Positions 44,481-53,395 of a DNA stretch of 64,000 bases are shown here, in pieces. Both the position numbers and the translations under genes were made by a program. Origin of the DNA: Gracilaria gracilis (Eukaryota > Rhodophyta > Florideophyceae > Gracilariales > Gracilariaceae); NCBI GenBank assembly GCA_030374805.1, contig JARGSG010000214.1, forward strand, positions 434,001 to 498,000. The letters run 5' to 3'. Below the pieces are notes generated by a model. That model did no database searches. It worked only from the letters and a program-made list of their open reading frames with translations, and had not been told where the DNA came from. The first letter of the stretch is position 1. Each line of letters begins with the position of its first letter.

Positions 44481-45503
44481 TTATCCCTCGGTCACAAAGT
44501 ACATGTGTAACCGTAGAAAATTCTCTTTCACCAGCGCATCCATGTACCCAGCCCCAGCATGAAACACATCTCCCTTTCCAATAAACATGGAGTACGGTGG
44601 AACCCTGAACTTCTTCACAACCATCGTACGATACAGCCTCTTCAAACTCTTGTCATCCGTCACATACATATTATGTGACCTCTGACATACCCATATCATA
44701 AAAGAGCTCCCCCCGGAGGCCATCATGAAAAATCCTGAAATCTCCCCATTGTTCTTCTCCACATTCGTCAACCCTCGGAAATCGGTGTGCAACACCTGCC
44801 TCGGGCATACCTCCCCCGTACACAACACACTTCCTCCTGTTTCCGGCGCATAAATCCTCTTCTTCGACTTACTGTTGTTAAACAGACGAAAAGCGGCTGC
44901 TATCTGCCCAAACCTGGCATCAAAGAACTTCCCCTTTCTCACCATCATGACATTCTTCTCATCCGATTCCATGTAATCCACAATCCCTTTCTTCGTGGTA
45001 ATGTATCGCTTAATGCCCTGAATCCTATCCCCCGCGTCCTTCCCATCTCCTGTATTGATGATAAGGTTCCATCTCTTGCGGTTCTCCTCGAACTTGAGGT
45101 CCAGCTGTTCCAAGACATCCTTGTGAAAGAACTCCAACATACTCTCTGTCACATCTTCACCCAATACCACCCCCCTCTTCTTCGCCTCATCTGAAATGCC
45201 TTCGTCACTTTCAAATTCCTCCAGCACACAGAATCCTCTCTCCATCAACTCCATTCTCTTCGCGGCAAAATACTCTCGCGCTAGGTCATCCCTCTCCATC
45301 GCCGCCATCCAAAGAGCCTCTTTCTTCCCTTTCGGCTTTCTCTTCAACGGGAGCTTCACCCCAAGAACTGGTTCCTTCGTAGTCCCCAGTTTTTTGTGCA
45401 CATTCCGGGCTGCATGCCAGTACACCGCGTGATGCACCGCCCTCAAATCCTCCACCGTTAAACACCCCGCCCTATGCTGCTTTCGTAGGTGAAGCATATC
45501 CAT
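44481..45503 (-). pseudogene. Candidate 2-oxoglutarate/Fe(II)-dependent oxygenase domain
   Basis: 340 codons. The C-terminal half has the layout of a double-stranded beta-helix oxygenase. His239 and Asp241 in VLHTDFRGL form a HxD iron motif. GFFMMASGGSSFMIWVCQ follows, then VPPYSMFIGKGDVFHAGAGY with His315 as the distal iron ligand. LRLHMYFVTEG, with Arg331, would bind 2-oxoglutarate. The spacing of H-x-D, 74 residues, H, 16 residues, R is right for this superfamily. In eukaryotes, element-borne oxygenases of the TET/JBP group modify thymine or 5-methylcytosine, but nothing here shows the substrate. The N-terminal half is helical and basic (KLPLKRKPKGKKEALW). Confidence 0.5.
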
Positions 45504-45512
45504 CCACGGGTG

Positions 45513-46162
45513 CTAATGTTTCACAGCATTCTTCCCTTCCGGCCACTCACTCGGCAGTGCACTCACCATATTCGTCCACGACATATCCGATCCTTCGGTA
45601 TACTTTCCAGCTGTCTTCATCCCCTTCGGGAGAACATCCGGATTGTTATCCTCAAAGCTACGCATTCCTCCTTCACCTTCCCCTCCCGGTTCATCCCCAA
45701 CAAATCCGCTATCCTTCTTACTACTATCACTCTCCTCCTCGCCCTCACTGGACGACATCACATTGATTTTCTGCTTCTTAAAGAACTTCTTCAATGCAGT
45801 CCTCGTCATTTTCCTGAACAGGTTAACAACCTTCAAAGGTATGTACGCAGAAGATGTGTTCACCGTACCCTTCCTTCTTCGCTTCAAGGCAGGTTGCACA
45901 TCATCTTCATTCTCGTCGTCAGTAGGCACCACAGAAGTTCTCCTCCTCGTTTTCCTCTTCTTCCCTACAACCCGTCCAACCTCCTCTTCTTTCAAGCGAC
46001 CCGAAACCACCTTACGTCTTGTGCTCCGTCTTAACACCGGTGGTTCTGGTTCAGGGCTTTTCGCCACCATGAGATCGTTCTCCACCTCAGCAGATGGACT
46101 CCTGGCCGTCCCCTCCGGTTCCACAAATTCTTCAATAACCTCCTCTACATCCTCCTCTCCTC
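45513..46162 (-). pseudogene. Basic/acidic linker of the long element X gene
   Basis: About 215 residues of alternating acidic (EGEEESDSS) and basic (KKRKTRRRTS, KRRRKGTVN) low complexity, with one hydrophobic patch (SAYIPLKVVNLFRKM). Candidate nuclear localisation signals. It joins the ParB-like part by a frameshift and the oxygenase part across a single TAG. Confidence 0.45.
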
Positions 46163-47773
46163 TGAACTTCGCAGCGGTACTTTAAAGTGTTGTTCCAGCT
46201 TGTTACCTGCAGTCTTCACCCTCCTAGACACCATCCCGTCCCACACACGCTTTGCTTTCGCGAGCTCCATTTTTGCTGTTTGCTTCCCGAGATATTCCAA
46301 GACAGATACCCCCTTTCTTCCAATCTTGAGAACCGTCTGCATCACTTCCTCAACTGTCATCTTCTTCCTCTTGGCAGTCAGGTCGCAAAGCTTAAACATA
46401 CCAATTGCACACTGAAAGAAGTGCTTTCTCATATACTCAAAACGGCCCGTTCTCCCTGCAGAGAACATTCTCAGTCCCACATGCCATTGCAAGCAACGGA
46501 CGACAAAACGGAATTCCGCATCTGCGAGTCCCATAAGGAGGTCACTGGACACATTTGTGAGCGTCAGCGGCCCCTCCTCACTCACCTCCTCAAAGAATTG
46601 AAGAAGCCCCTCGCTTTGCACAAACTTCAGAGCCAGTGCCGCATAGCGATTCAAGTGACGCATACTATAGTCCCCGATAACCCAACTTCTTTTCAACGTG
46701 CCCGCTATCTGTTTCGGCGTCAACTTCCTCACATCCACTCCTCCTTCGTCAATGATGTTTTCAACGAAGGACACCATGCTGTGAAGCTTGTCTGCGAAAG
46801 ACATCTTCAGAACATTGGAGCTCATCTCGTTCAAGAGATTGCCAAGTTCTAGCACTTCATTCATGATCATCGGAATACCATCCTTCCTCCTCCATAACAC
46901 AACATCCAGAGACTTCAGTATATGCTCCCACTTCCCTCCTTCCTCACGCAGGTCCTGTAACACAAGAAATCGGTGATATCCGTCTATAAGTGTTACAGGC
47001 AGCACAAGTCTCCCGTCAACGATGTCACTCGCATCCAAATCGCCTACAAGTGTAACGGCAATCGAACCGGTGGAGGAAAGCCAACCAAAGTTGCGGCACT
47101 TCATCTTCGTGGCCTCCTTGTGCGCCAGGTTCACACTGCGAACCGTCTTCTTCGGGATTTCCATCATCTCGATATCCGTCGTCAACCGCTGCTGAACATA
47201 GTCGGCGAGGGATATCTTCGGTAGCGGCAGCGTGGGGTCCACCCCATCCGACGGAACTCTATCTCCTTCATCGAACAAATCCCCCTCAGGTCCACCCAGG
47301 GAAGCTTTACAAGTCCCAATGACCTTCACAACATCTTCATCGGAGGCATCTACGACTTTAACCCTCTCAATTGCTCCCACTGGTTTCTTTATCCCTTCAG
47401 AACCTTCTCGTCCTCCTCCTCTCATTGGTGGAGACTGGATTTTGGCGGTTTTAGAAGAATGCTCAGACGATTCTTTGAACTCCTCAACATCTTCACTCTC
47501 AGGCTGAGAGGTAGACGCCTTCCCGGCCCCAAGGTGCGGAGTAGGGTGCGAAGTAGGACTCCGCGGAATCTCAATTGAGGCCATCATCGACGTATCCCAG
47601 GCATACAACCCAGCCGAAAATAATTCGGCGAGCTTACTCGGGGGATCCTCCGAACTTTGGAAACGGTAAGGGTACTTTGCGTCTAGATGACTTGAAATAT
47701 TCGTCCTCCAGATAACCACCAAATCCTCACCCTCGAAGGCAGTGGCACTTAGAAGACGGCCATGCAGCGAACG
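46145..47773 (-). pseudogene. Candidate ParB/Srx-like domain region of element X
   Basis: About 540 codons. The key stretch is LVLPVTLIDGYHRFLVLQDL at about 46999-46940. A strand ending in (I/V)DG-x-HR followed by a helix is the core of the ParB/sulfiredoxin fold, and the nearby MECRNFGWLSST-like strand and LWRRKD could complete it. Downstream is a helical region (SFADKLHSMVSFVENII, LTPKQIAGTLKRSWVIGDYS) with a possible helix-turn-helix, as in ParB proteins. ParB-fold proteins hydrolyse CTP or nick DNA; neither activity can be inferred from this alone. The assignment rests on one motif and its context. Confidence 0.35.
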
Positions 47774-47932
47774 TCAGAGCCTCTTCCCGGTACGACCAGG
47801 AGGCCCCACGCCACGTACTTCCGCAGTACCAACTTCAACCCTGTTCTTGTCCTTTCCAAGGCTGATGAACAAAGATACAGAGTCGCCACCTTTTACCTTA
47901 TGGGGCGCGTTAGTACTCGTCTTCTTTTTCAT

Positions 47933-48249
47933 CGCGCGCGGTGTTCCCCGCTCGTAACACGATGTCTGCCTACGAGGCGTGGAGACCAATAGCGAATAGC
48001 AGACACCACAATAGCGCGCGACTTCGGTCAAGTGACGCGCACCCGCAGACAGCGATAGCAATGCGGCAAGCGCGGCAGCCTAAATGTAAAGAGTGGACGC
48101 GCAAGAACTGCACGGTGGCGGTTCGGAGCTCGACACGGCGGGATGGCTGTATCGCCAATGTTTGAAACCGCTGCGCGTAGCGGACGCTTCGACGGCGGCT
48201 CTGGCTGTTGTGGTGGTTAAGTAGTCGACGTTGGGGGCTAGGGAGGGCG
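47933..48249. other. Upstream of the long element X gene
   Basis: GC-rich, no gene. The frame of the long gene remains open to 48061 but without an ATG. The right terminus of element X may lie in or beyond this stretch. Confidence 0.35.
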
Positions 48250-48540
48250 TAGCAACGGCGGTGGCAGCCATGGTGGTGATCAGTGAATACCGCGCAGCTC
48301 GCGCGGTTTGAAAGTGACGGCGGCGGCGGTTGTGGTGGTGGTTAAGTGATCCTAATCGCGCGCGACGCTGGCGGTAACAACGGCGGCGGCCGTGGTGGTG
48401 GTCAATGAATACCGCCCGGCGCGCGCGGTTAGGAAGGGCGTAGAAAGGGCGTAACGACGGCGGCGGCGGCCGTGGTGGTGGTCGTAGGAATGGCGTAACG
48501 ACGGCGGCGGTGGCCGTGGTGGTGGTCAGTGAATACCGCG
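48250..48540 (+). repeat. Imperfect GC-rich minisatellite
   Basis: At least four irregular copies of ACGGCGGCGGCGGCCGTGGTGGTGG followed by TCAGTGAATACCGCG-like sequence. A similar CGG-rich tract lies at 56880-57690. Confidence 0.7.
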
Positions 48541-48965
48541 TGGCTGTGCTGAAGGTTCTGTAATTTGGGTCAGTGTGAATTTTTTATCTCTGTAAGTTAT
48601 GGTCAAGGTTGGTTTGGGTCGAAGGTCTCTTTGACATCCCCTCCGTAACTACAGAATCTCCCTTATTTAAAACACCACCCTTGTTTGCAATATTTGCAAC
48701 CAACTGTCTACAAAATGTGACCAGCTTAACCCTTTTGACCCTGAACATTTTTATGGCTGTTCCGATAGTGATAAGATGGACCATTGACAATGCAAAGCCA
48801 TGTCCAGATCGGCTGGTTAACATGGCTGGCGTAATTGATTGATCTGGCGCCAAATGCACGGCGAAATATATACACTCCGAAAGCGCACTCAAGCTGGAAG
48901 CACGCTCTCTCAACTTGAGTGCGCTTTCGATCCCTGCGGCGAGCAACCGATGCAGCCACTGCTTG
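48541..48965. other. Unidentified fragment, no supported gene
   Basis: A minus-strand frame (48946-48584) contains SGHGFALSMVHLITIGTAIK and a Ser/Thr-rich tail but no recognisable domain. The TTTGGGTC..TTGACATCCCCTC stretch resembles 58000-58050 next to a piggyBac fragment. Confidence 0.25.
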
Positions 48966-48968
48966 CCG

Positions 48969-49104
48969 CCGCGCTCTCCTGATTCGTTCTACAGCCTTGC
49001 CACCGCGCTCTCCTGCTTTGTTCTACGGCCTGGCCACCGCGCTCTCCTGCTTCGTTCTACGGCCTGGCCACCGCGCTCTCCGGCTTCGTTCTAGGGCCTG
49101 TCCG
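48969..49104 (+). repeat. 34-bp tandem repeat, four units
   Basis: Units start at 48969, 49003, 49037 and 49071, exactly 34 bp apart, each CCGCGCTCTCC(T)G.TT(C)GTTCTA and CGGCCTGGCCA-like. The two middle units are almost identical. Confidence 0.9.
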
Positions 49105-49381
49105 CATGCTTGGCTTCCACTTCTCATTACCTGCCCCTTGCGCGCCTCTTGGTGGTCTTTCTTGCCGCTACAGCCTTGTACCACTTTGTGCGCCTTGAAT
49201 ACTTGCGTTCAGCAAGCGAGTAACCCCAGAAAGAGGCCAAACGCCCTAGACAATCTCAAGCTCTGACAGAGTTCCGATTGCCTCCGCAATTTTATGCTTT
49301 GCTTCTTGAGGTGATGTTTTAGGCCGTGCTACTTCTACAGTTTGTATATATCCCTCCGCGCGTTGGATAAATAGTCTTGTG

Positions 49382-49547
49382 ACAACCACGGACTTTTGCA
49401 CAACACAAGCAGCGCTTTGCACGGTACCCATTACGCCCAATCCATCTCCCACTCACACCATCATTACAACCACGGACTTGCACAACACAAACCGCGCTTT
49501 GCGCAGTACCCATTGCGCCCAATTCAGCTCACACTCACAACATCATT
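49382..49547 (+). repeat. About 84-bp tandem repeat, two units
   Basis: ACAACCACGGACTT(TT)GCACAACACAA begins at 49382 and again at 49466; both continue to CACTCACA.CATCATTACAA. It lies just upstream of the gene at 49613. Confidence 0.85.
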
Positions 49548-49612
49548 ACAATAAGCCGCGTCATTGTTGCCATTGTTTCCTACCAGAGTATTGAAGGACG
49601 CAAGGAAGAAAT

Positions 49613-50065
49613 ATGAGAAAAACACCAAAGGGCATGAATGCTTCTACTTGTCCTAATCAGGAGCAGCCCGTTTGCAGCTCTCTGCGGGGTAATATAGTTT
49701 CGAAGTCAGCATATCTACCCTCAAGCCAGCAGGAAGCAAATTCCACCACCCCGTACAACAAATGCCCGCAAATCACGGAAGACAACCAAGATGTCGCTTG
49801 CACCCAGTGCGGTGGCACACCATGCTACTTCATACAACTCGGTCAGACTGTCATCGAGAACGTCCAGGCCGACCTTCAGTGTTCCTCAACGCAGCACACC
49901 GACAACAACGTGATACGCAAGAAAGCTTATAAGGCTTTTATCTATGAACGGTACGGGGTGCTGGGAAAGGGTATAAGAGTACAACTACGGAACTGTGTTC
50001 TGGAGGACATTAGACGACAATGGCGTGATCCTGCAGGCGCCTACATGGGATTCAAGGCGTCCTAG
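49613..50065 (+). CDS. Conserved companion protein of a piggyBac-like element
   Basis: 150 residues from an ATG at 49613, complete. The middle has ACTQCGGTPCYFIQLGQ, a CxxC plus PC arrangement suggesting zinc binding. The end has KAYKAFIYERYGVLGKGIRV, QLRNCVLEDIRRQW and AYMGFK. The YG.LGKG.R...P.CV...IR...GxYxGFK pattern is one I recall from small proteins encoded beside piggyBac transposases in algae and oomycetes; that recollection should be tested. It ends two bases from the 3' end of the convergent piggyBac gene, which supports the pairing. Function unknown; a role in transposition or silencing escape is speculation. Confidence 0.6.
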   Translation: MRKTPKGMNASTCPNQEQPVCSSLRGNIVSKSAYLPSSQQEANSTTPYNKCPQITEDNQDVACTQCGGTPCYFIQLGQTVIENVQADLQCSSTQHTDNNVIRKKAYKAFIYERYGVLGKGIRVQLRNCVLEDIRRQWRDPAGAYMGFKAS

Positions 50066-50067
50066 AT

Positions 50068-50670
50068 TTATTTCTTGAACGGAGCGTTCGCAGTTTCCAG
50101 GTTTGCGGTTACTTTGTTCCTTCTATTCCGGTGCTTACAAGAGGAAAGCGACGATTTGGATGCCACGACAGCATGATATATATCTGGCCTCGTAAAACGA
50201 AGCATTTCAGTATTATGATAGAAACTAAAACAATTCACATGGAAACCTTGTCTGCACACCGAGCAAGAGTACATCGTGTATATCCCACCGTTCTTCTTCG
50301 AGAGCAGTTGGCATAGTACAAAACGAACACTCTGCCTGATCGCTTTCTCGAGCAGTACATGTGTTGGACTGTTTGGCATATTGGTTGCGTTGTGGTTTTC
50401 AGTGGGAGGACGTGGCTCATTAGGAAAGGATAATGATGCTTTCCGCTGTTTATACTTGACGTGGTCCCGCACTAAACCCAAGATAATTCTATTCTTCATT
50501 TCGCCGATATCAATTGTTGTCTCTCCACTGTTGCATAACGCTTTTAGAAGGGCATGGGCGTTGAGGATGCTCGCGTCTAAAATAAAAGTCAACAGACTCA
50601 TGGTGATATAGGATATGAAATGGACCATAGACCCAAAGTCGGAACCACCCAAACGGCGAGAGTATGTCAT
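50068..50670 (-). pseudogene. piggyBac-like transposase, C-terminal part
   Basis: The frame from ATG 50670 starts inside the catalytic domain (MSLLTFILDASILNAHALL). That corresponds to the stretch after the conserved DQLR(S/x)xY...M motif of piggyBac, which itself is missing. It ends with a zinc-binding tail: YSCSVCRQGFHVNCFSFYHN, the Cys-rich C-terminus that binds DNA in this family. Upstream sequence beyond 50670 is AT-rich without the remaining catalytic residues, so the gene is 5' truncated. Confidence 0.7.
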
Positions 50671-51524
50671 TAGAACCCAAAAACAAAAATAGAATATTTA
50701 ATTTTTGTCAAGTTTTGACGAAAACTTTCCAAGCATTTCGTCAATGAAAACAAAAAACACATCACCCAAATTACATATTTCAATATATAGTGTTTCAATC
50801 TAGAAACCCTCACTCTGTTTAACCCCAAATAATATAATTTCATAGCTTATTCATAAACATTTGCTACCAAAATATGTAAAGAAGTTCCCAAAACAAATAT
50901 ATCACCTTACTGTATAAAAGAACAAATAACTTTAAAATCCAGCATAAAACAACAGACCAAAATAGGTATCTCAATATACTATATAAAACCGTTGATAGGA
51001 TCATCAAGTTTTATACAGAACTGAATACGTTTGGTATATTTCAAAGTATTTTTATCCAAACATTTGTCACAAATCAACCATTTAAAAACGCAGCAATGCA
51101 GAGAGTGCACCTACGGTCATCATTTTACTGTTTGGCTTTTCTAGTTCACCTATGGTAACGTCCGTTTTAATCAGAGCACCCTACGAACAGACACTCTTAA
51201 CAGCTATCCGTTATGAACAAAATTATTAACATTTCCTTCTCAACGGTCCCAAACTAGTTCAAACACACACATAGAGTAGTAATTATCTTCTTTTTACCTT
51301 TGGCATCTCTAAGTTGCAACGCCTGAACTTCAAACTCAGGCTTCGTCCAAGAGCCCCTTCCATAGACGATCTTCCAGTTCTCTTATCCGTTTCTCAATAA
51401 TCTTCCACAGTTGCAGTTTCATTTCTCATAGGATGAATGTGAAATATCTATTATCAGAAAGTTTCTCTTCAGATATGGACGTGAATGAAGTACATCGTTG
51501 TGATATCTTATTTGAGAAAATGGA
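50671..51524. other. AT-rich 5' flank of the MULE gene
   Basis: No gene. Strongly AT-rich with repeated CAATATATAG/ATATTTC motifs. Probably the left noncoding part of the MULE-like element. Confidence 0.4.
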
Positions 51525-52982
51525 ATGAAGTACCCAATTTCTCGGAACATCGCGGCAGAAAGTTGTCGGATATATAATGAGCCTCCCCCGTACATTGCAT
51601 CGCCTGAAAATGGTTTCGCCTCAGTTATCAACCTCGAAGGATACGTATTAACAGAAGAAACCTTTTGTGAGTCGTCACCGTATTCGATGAGGTGTAAGAC
51701 TACCAGGGAGTCTTCGGTTTCCATACTTGGAAACAAACAGAAGGTAACGAGGAAGACATTCATGTGTTCAGGTATCAAGTGTTGTTTGAACAGTACTTCT
51801 TGTGCGAAGAAGCCTCACTGTGGCCCCAGGAGAACAACACAAAATGAATATTTCATGACCCCTGCAAACGCTTTGGTCAACCTGGAAAGAAGAAATTTCG
51901 CAGCCGGTTCTCTCTCGCAAGCCAGCGAAATGGGAACACCACTTATTACGCAAGGCCATACCACTGATACTTTTCTCAGTTCCCGTGATAACTCATTGGT
52001 CTATGAATTTCAGGTATCTGAGCTACAAGGGTATTTCAGATCAACCTCAAACCAATCTTCTTATGTCATACGTGAGAATGAGGCACAAGCGTATGAAATG
52101 AGTTTGGCCAAACAGGTTTTCTTCTTTGCTCAGAACTCTTTCCCGTTTCTATGCAAGCACATTTCGTTTGTCTCGAACTTGGATCAGCTCCTAACACTGC
52201 AGCACGCTGCCAATTTCCAAAGACGACCACCAAACTGGGTTTTCAGGGTTGGTCAAATGAAATATAGCAAAGATGAAAGTGGTCGTATAGCAGGCTCCAA
52301 GCTTCCCGATTTTATAGGTTGTACCCAATTTGGGAAAGAGGGTGTCAGAGATCCGAAGAAATGCTCTCTTGTTAAGTTACCGCCTCACTTACAGGGAGCA
52401 GATCCTGTTCTGGTTGGGAAATTGGTGGCATTGGCACACGAGAACAAATTTCCTGAAAGCTATCCCAGTAGTGGAAACTGTCCACCATATTCACTTAGCA
52501 CTCGGGCAAGGTTTTGCACACGTCCTTTTCACCTACAGGAGTCTCCGGCTCTTGTGTCAATCAAGTGTGATGTCGAATATCATTACTTCTTAATGAAAGA
52601 TGGTGGCACAGAAGGACATCTATCCTGGGCAATTGTTGTTGGGTTCGGAACACATAAGCACACCTGGCCAGTTATGAAACCTTCCCCTGAACTCGTTAGG
52701 AATTATATTTCAACTCTTTGTTGGGAAACTAAAATCCTCACTGGCCCAGTGATTCTGCAAAAGGTTGAAGAGAAGTTTGGATGCGCTCCATCTCTCGCAA
52801 CTGTGAAGAGCATCCGTAGAGACATTCGAAAGGATTCACACCCTGCAGGGAGGTTGTTGGCAGCGTTTATGGCAGCTTACCGATCTTCCAAAAAGGGTGA
52901 TGGAGATGGAAGTTCTTATGTTCTTTCAATCGAAGATCATAGAGAAGGTGATCAATTCAACCTTAGTAGAGAACAAAAGGGT

Positions 52983-53395
52983 CCCAGTGAGACAAAACGA
53001 TGTTCCTTTGATGTACATTGGATGTTCGATATTGGACATCTAAAGTGCATCTTATGCATATCCGACGGACATCCTGGATGTCCTTCAGATATCCACAAGA
53101 TGTCTATAAGATGTTCTAGAGATAAGCGTAAAAGATATGCATTGGATTTCATAGTTATGTCTACCAGATGTACGTCGGATGTGCAATAATATGTCCGTTG
53201 GATGTTCCGATTTTCTGGTAGATCCAACGAGTATCTTTTAGCTATCCGATGAGCATCTCATGTACATCTTATTGCACATCTGTGGGACATCCAATGTGCA
53301 TCTTTTACGGACACCCGTAGAACATCTTTGGTGTGTCTGACGTACATCCATAGAATCCGGTGCGCATCCAAGGTACATCACCGTGGTTCACTGGG
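52983..53395. mobile_element. 413-bp element built of an 11-bp phased repeat
   Basis: Bounded by CCCAGTGAGACAAAACG on the left and the inverse of CCCAGTGAACCACGGTG on the right, with GGT at 52980-52982 and 53396-53398. Exact removal restores the host transposase frame, which confirms the ends. The 3-bp duplication and the CACTG-containing termini are compatible with CACTA-type or PIF-type transposases. The interior is the 11-bp array described separately. No coding capacity. Confidence 0.85.
52999..53379. repeat. 11-bp periodic GATGT/ACATC array
   Basis: About 35 units. Counting by eye, GATGT starts at 52999, 53010 and 53021. ACATC/GCATC/ATATC-type units follow at 11-bp steps, then GATGT again at 53099, 53110, 53167, 53178 and 53201. 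The right half carries ACATC/GCATC at 11-bp steps (for example 53242, 53253, 53264; 53287, 53298; 53364, 53375). Slips of 1-2 bp are rare. Orientation is mostly GATGT on the left and ACATC on the right, so the whole can fold back. Confidence 0.85.

Larger units (their letters stand above)
41666..47932 (-). mobile_element. Element X: candidate undescribed multi-gene mobile element
   Basis: The left boundary is fixed by comparison with the copy ending at 1699: both begin TGTTCTCGGAATGCTAGT and then diverge from unrelated flanks. Inside are a minus-strand coiled-coil gene, a plus-strand ketopantoate-reductase-like gene and a very long minus-strand gene combining candidate ParB/Srx-like and 2-oxoglutarate/Fe(II) oxygenase domains. 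No transposase, RT or polymerase of a known type was recognised. The right boundary is unknown; 47932 is only the start of the long gene, and no inverted copy of the left terminus was found before 49 kb. Confidence 0.5.
44226..47932 (-). pseudogene. Long element X gene: ParB/Srx-like plus 2OG-Fe(II) oxygenase-like
   Basis: Five consecutive open stretches on the minus strand look like one protein of about 1,230 residues. ATG at 47932 (MKKKTSTNAPHKVKGGDSVS) leads to an in-frame TGA at 47774-47776. The same frame continues with the ParB-like part to a TAG at 46145-46147. A frameshift around 46165 moves into the basic linker, which ends in TAG at 45513-45515. Three codons later the same frame continues as the oxygenase-like part. 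That part ends in TAA at 44481-44483, after which the frame stays open through an acidic tail to 44226. That three stops each fall between same-frame coding segments, separated by a few codons, argues for one ancestral frame. Whether the TAA is the natural end is uncertain. Confidence 0.55.

Noticed and set aside
48584-48946. piggyBac fragment upstream of the 34-bp repeat
   Set aside because: It resembles the 58-kb locus in layout only; no conserved catalytic motif is visible.
52999-53379. CRISPR-like or coding repeat from the 11-bp array
   Set aside because: The period is too short, spacers are not unique, and the array has inverted halves and sits inside a transposon with target duplications.
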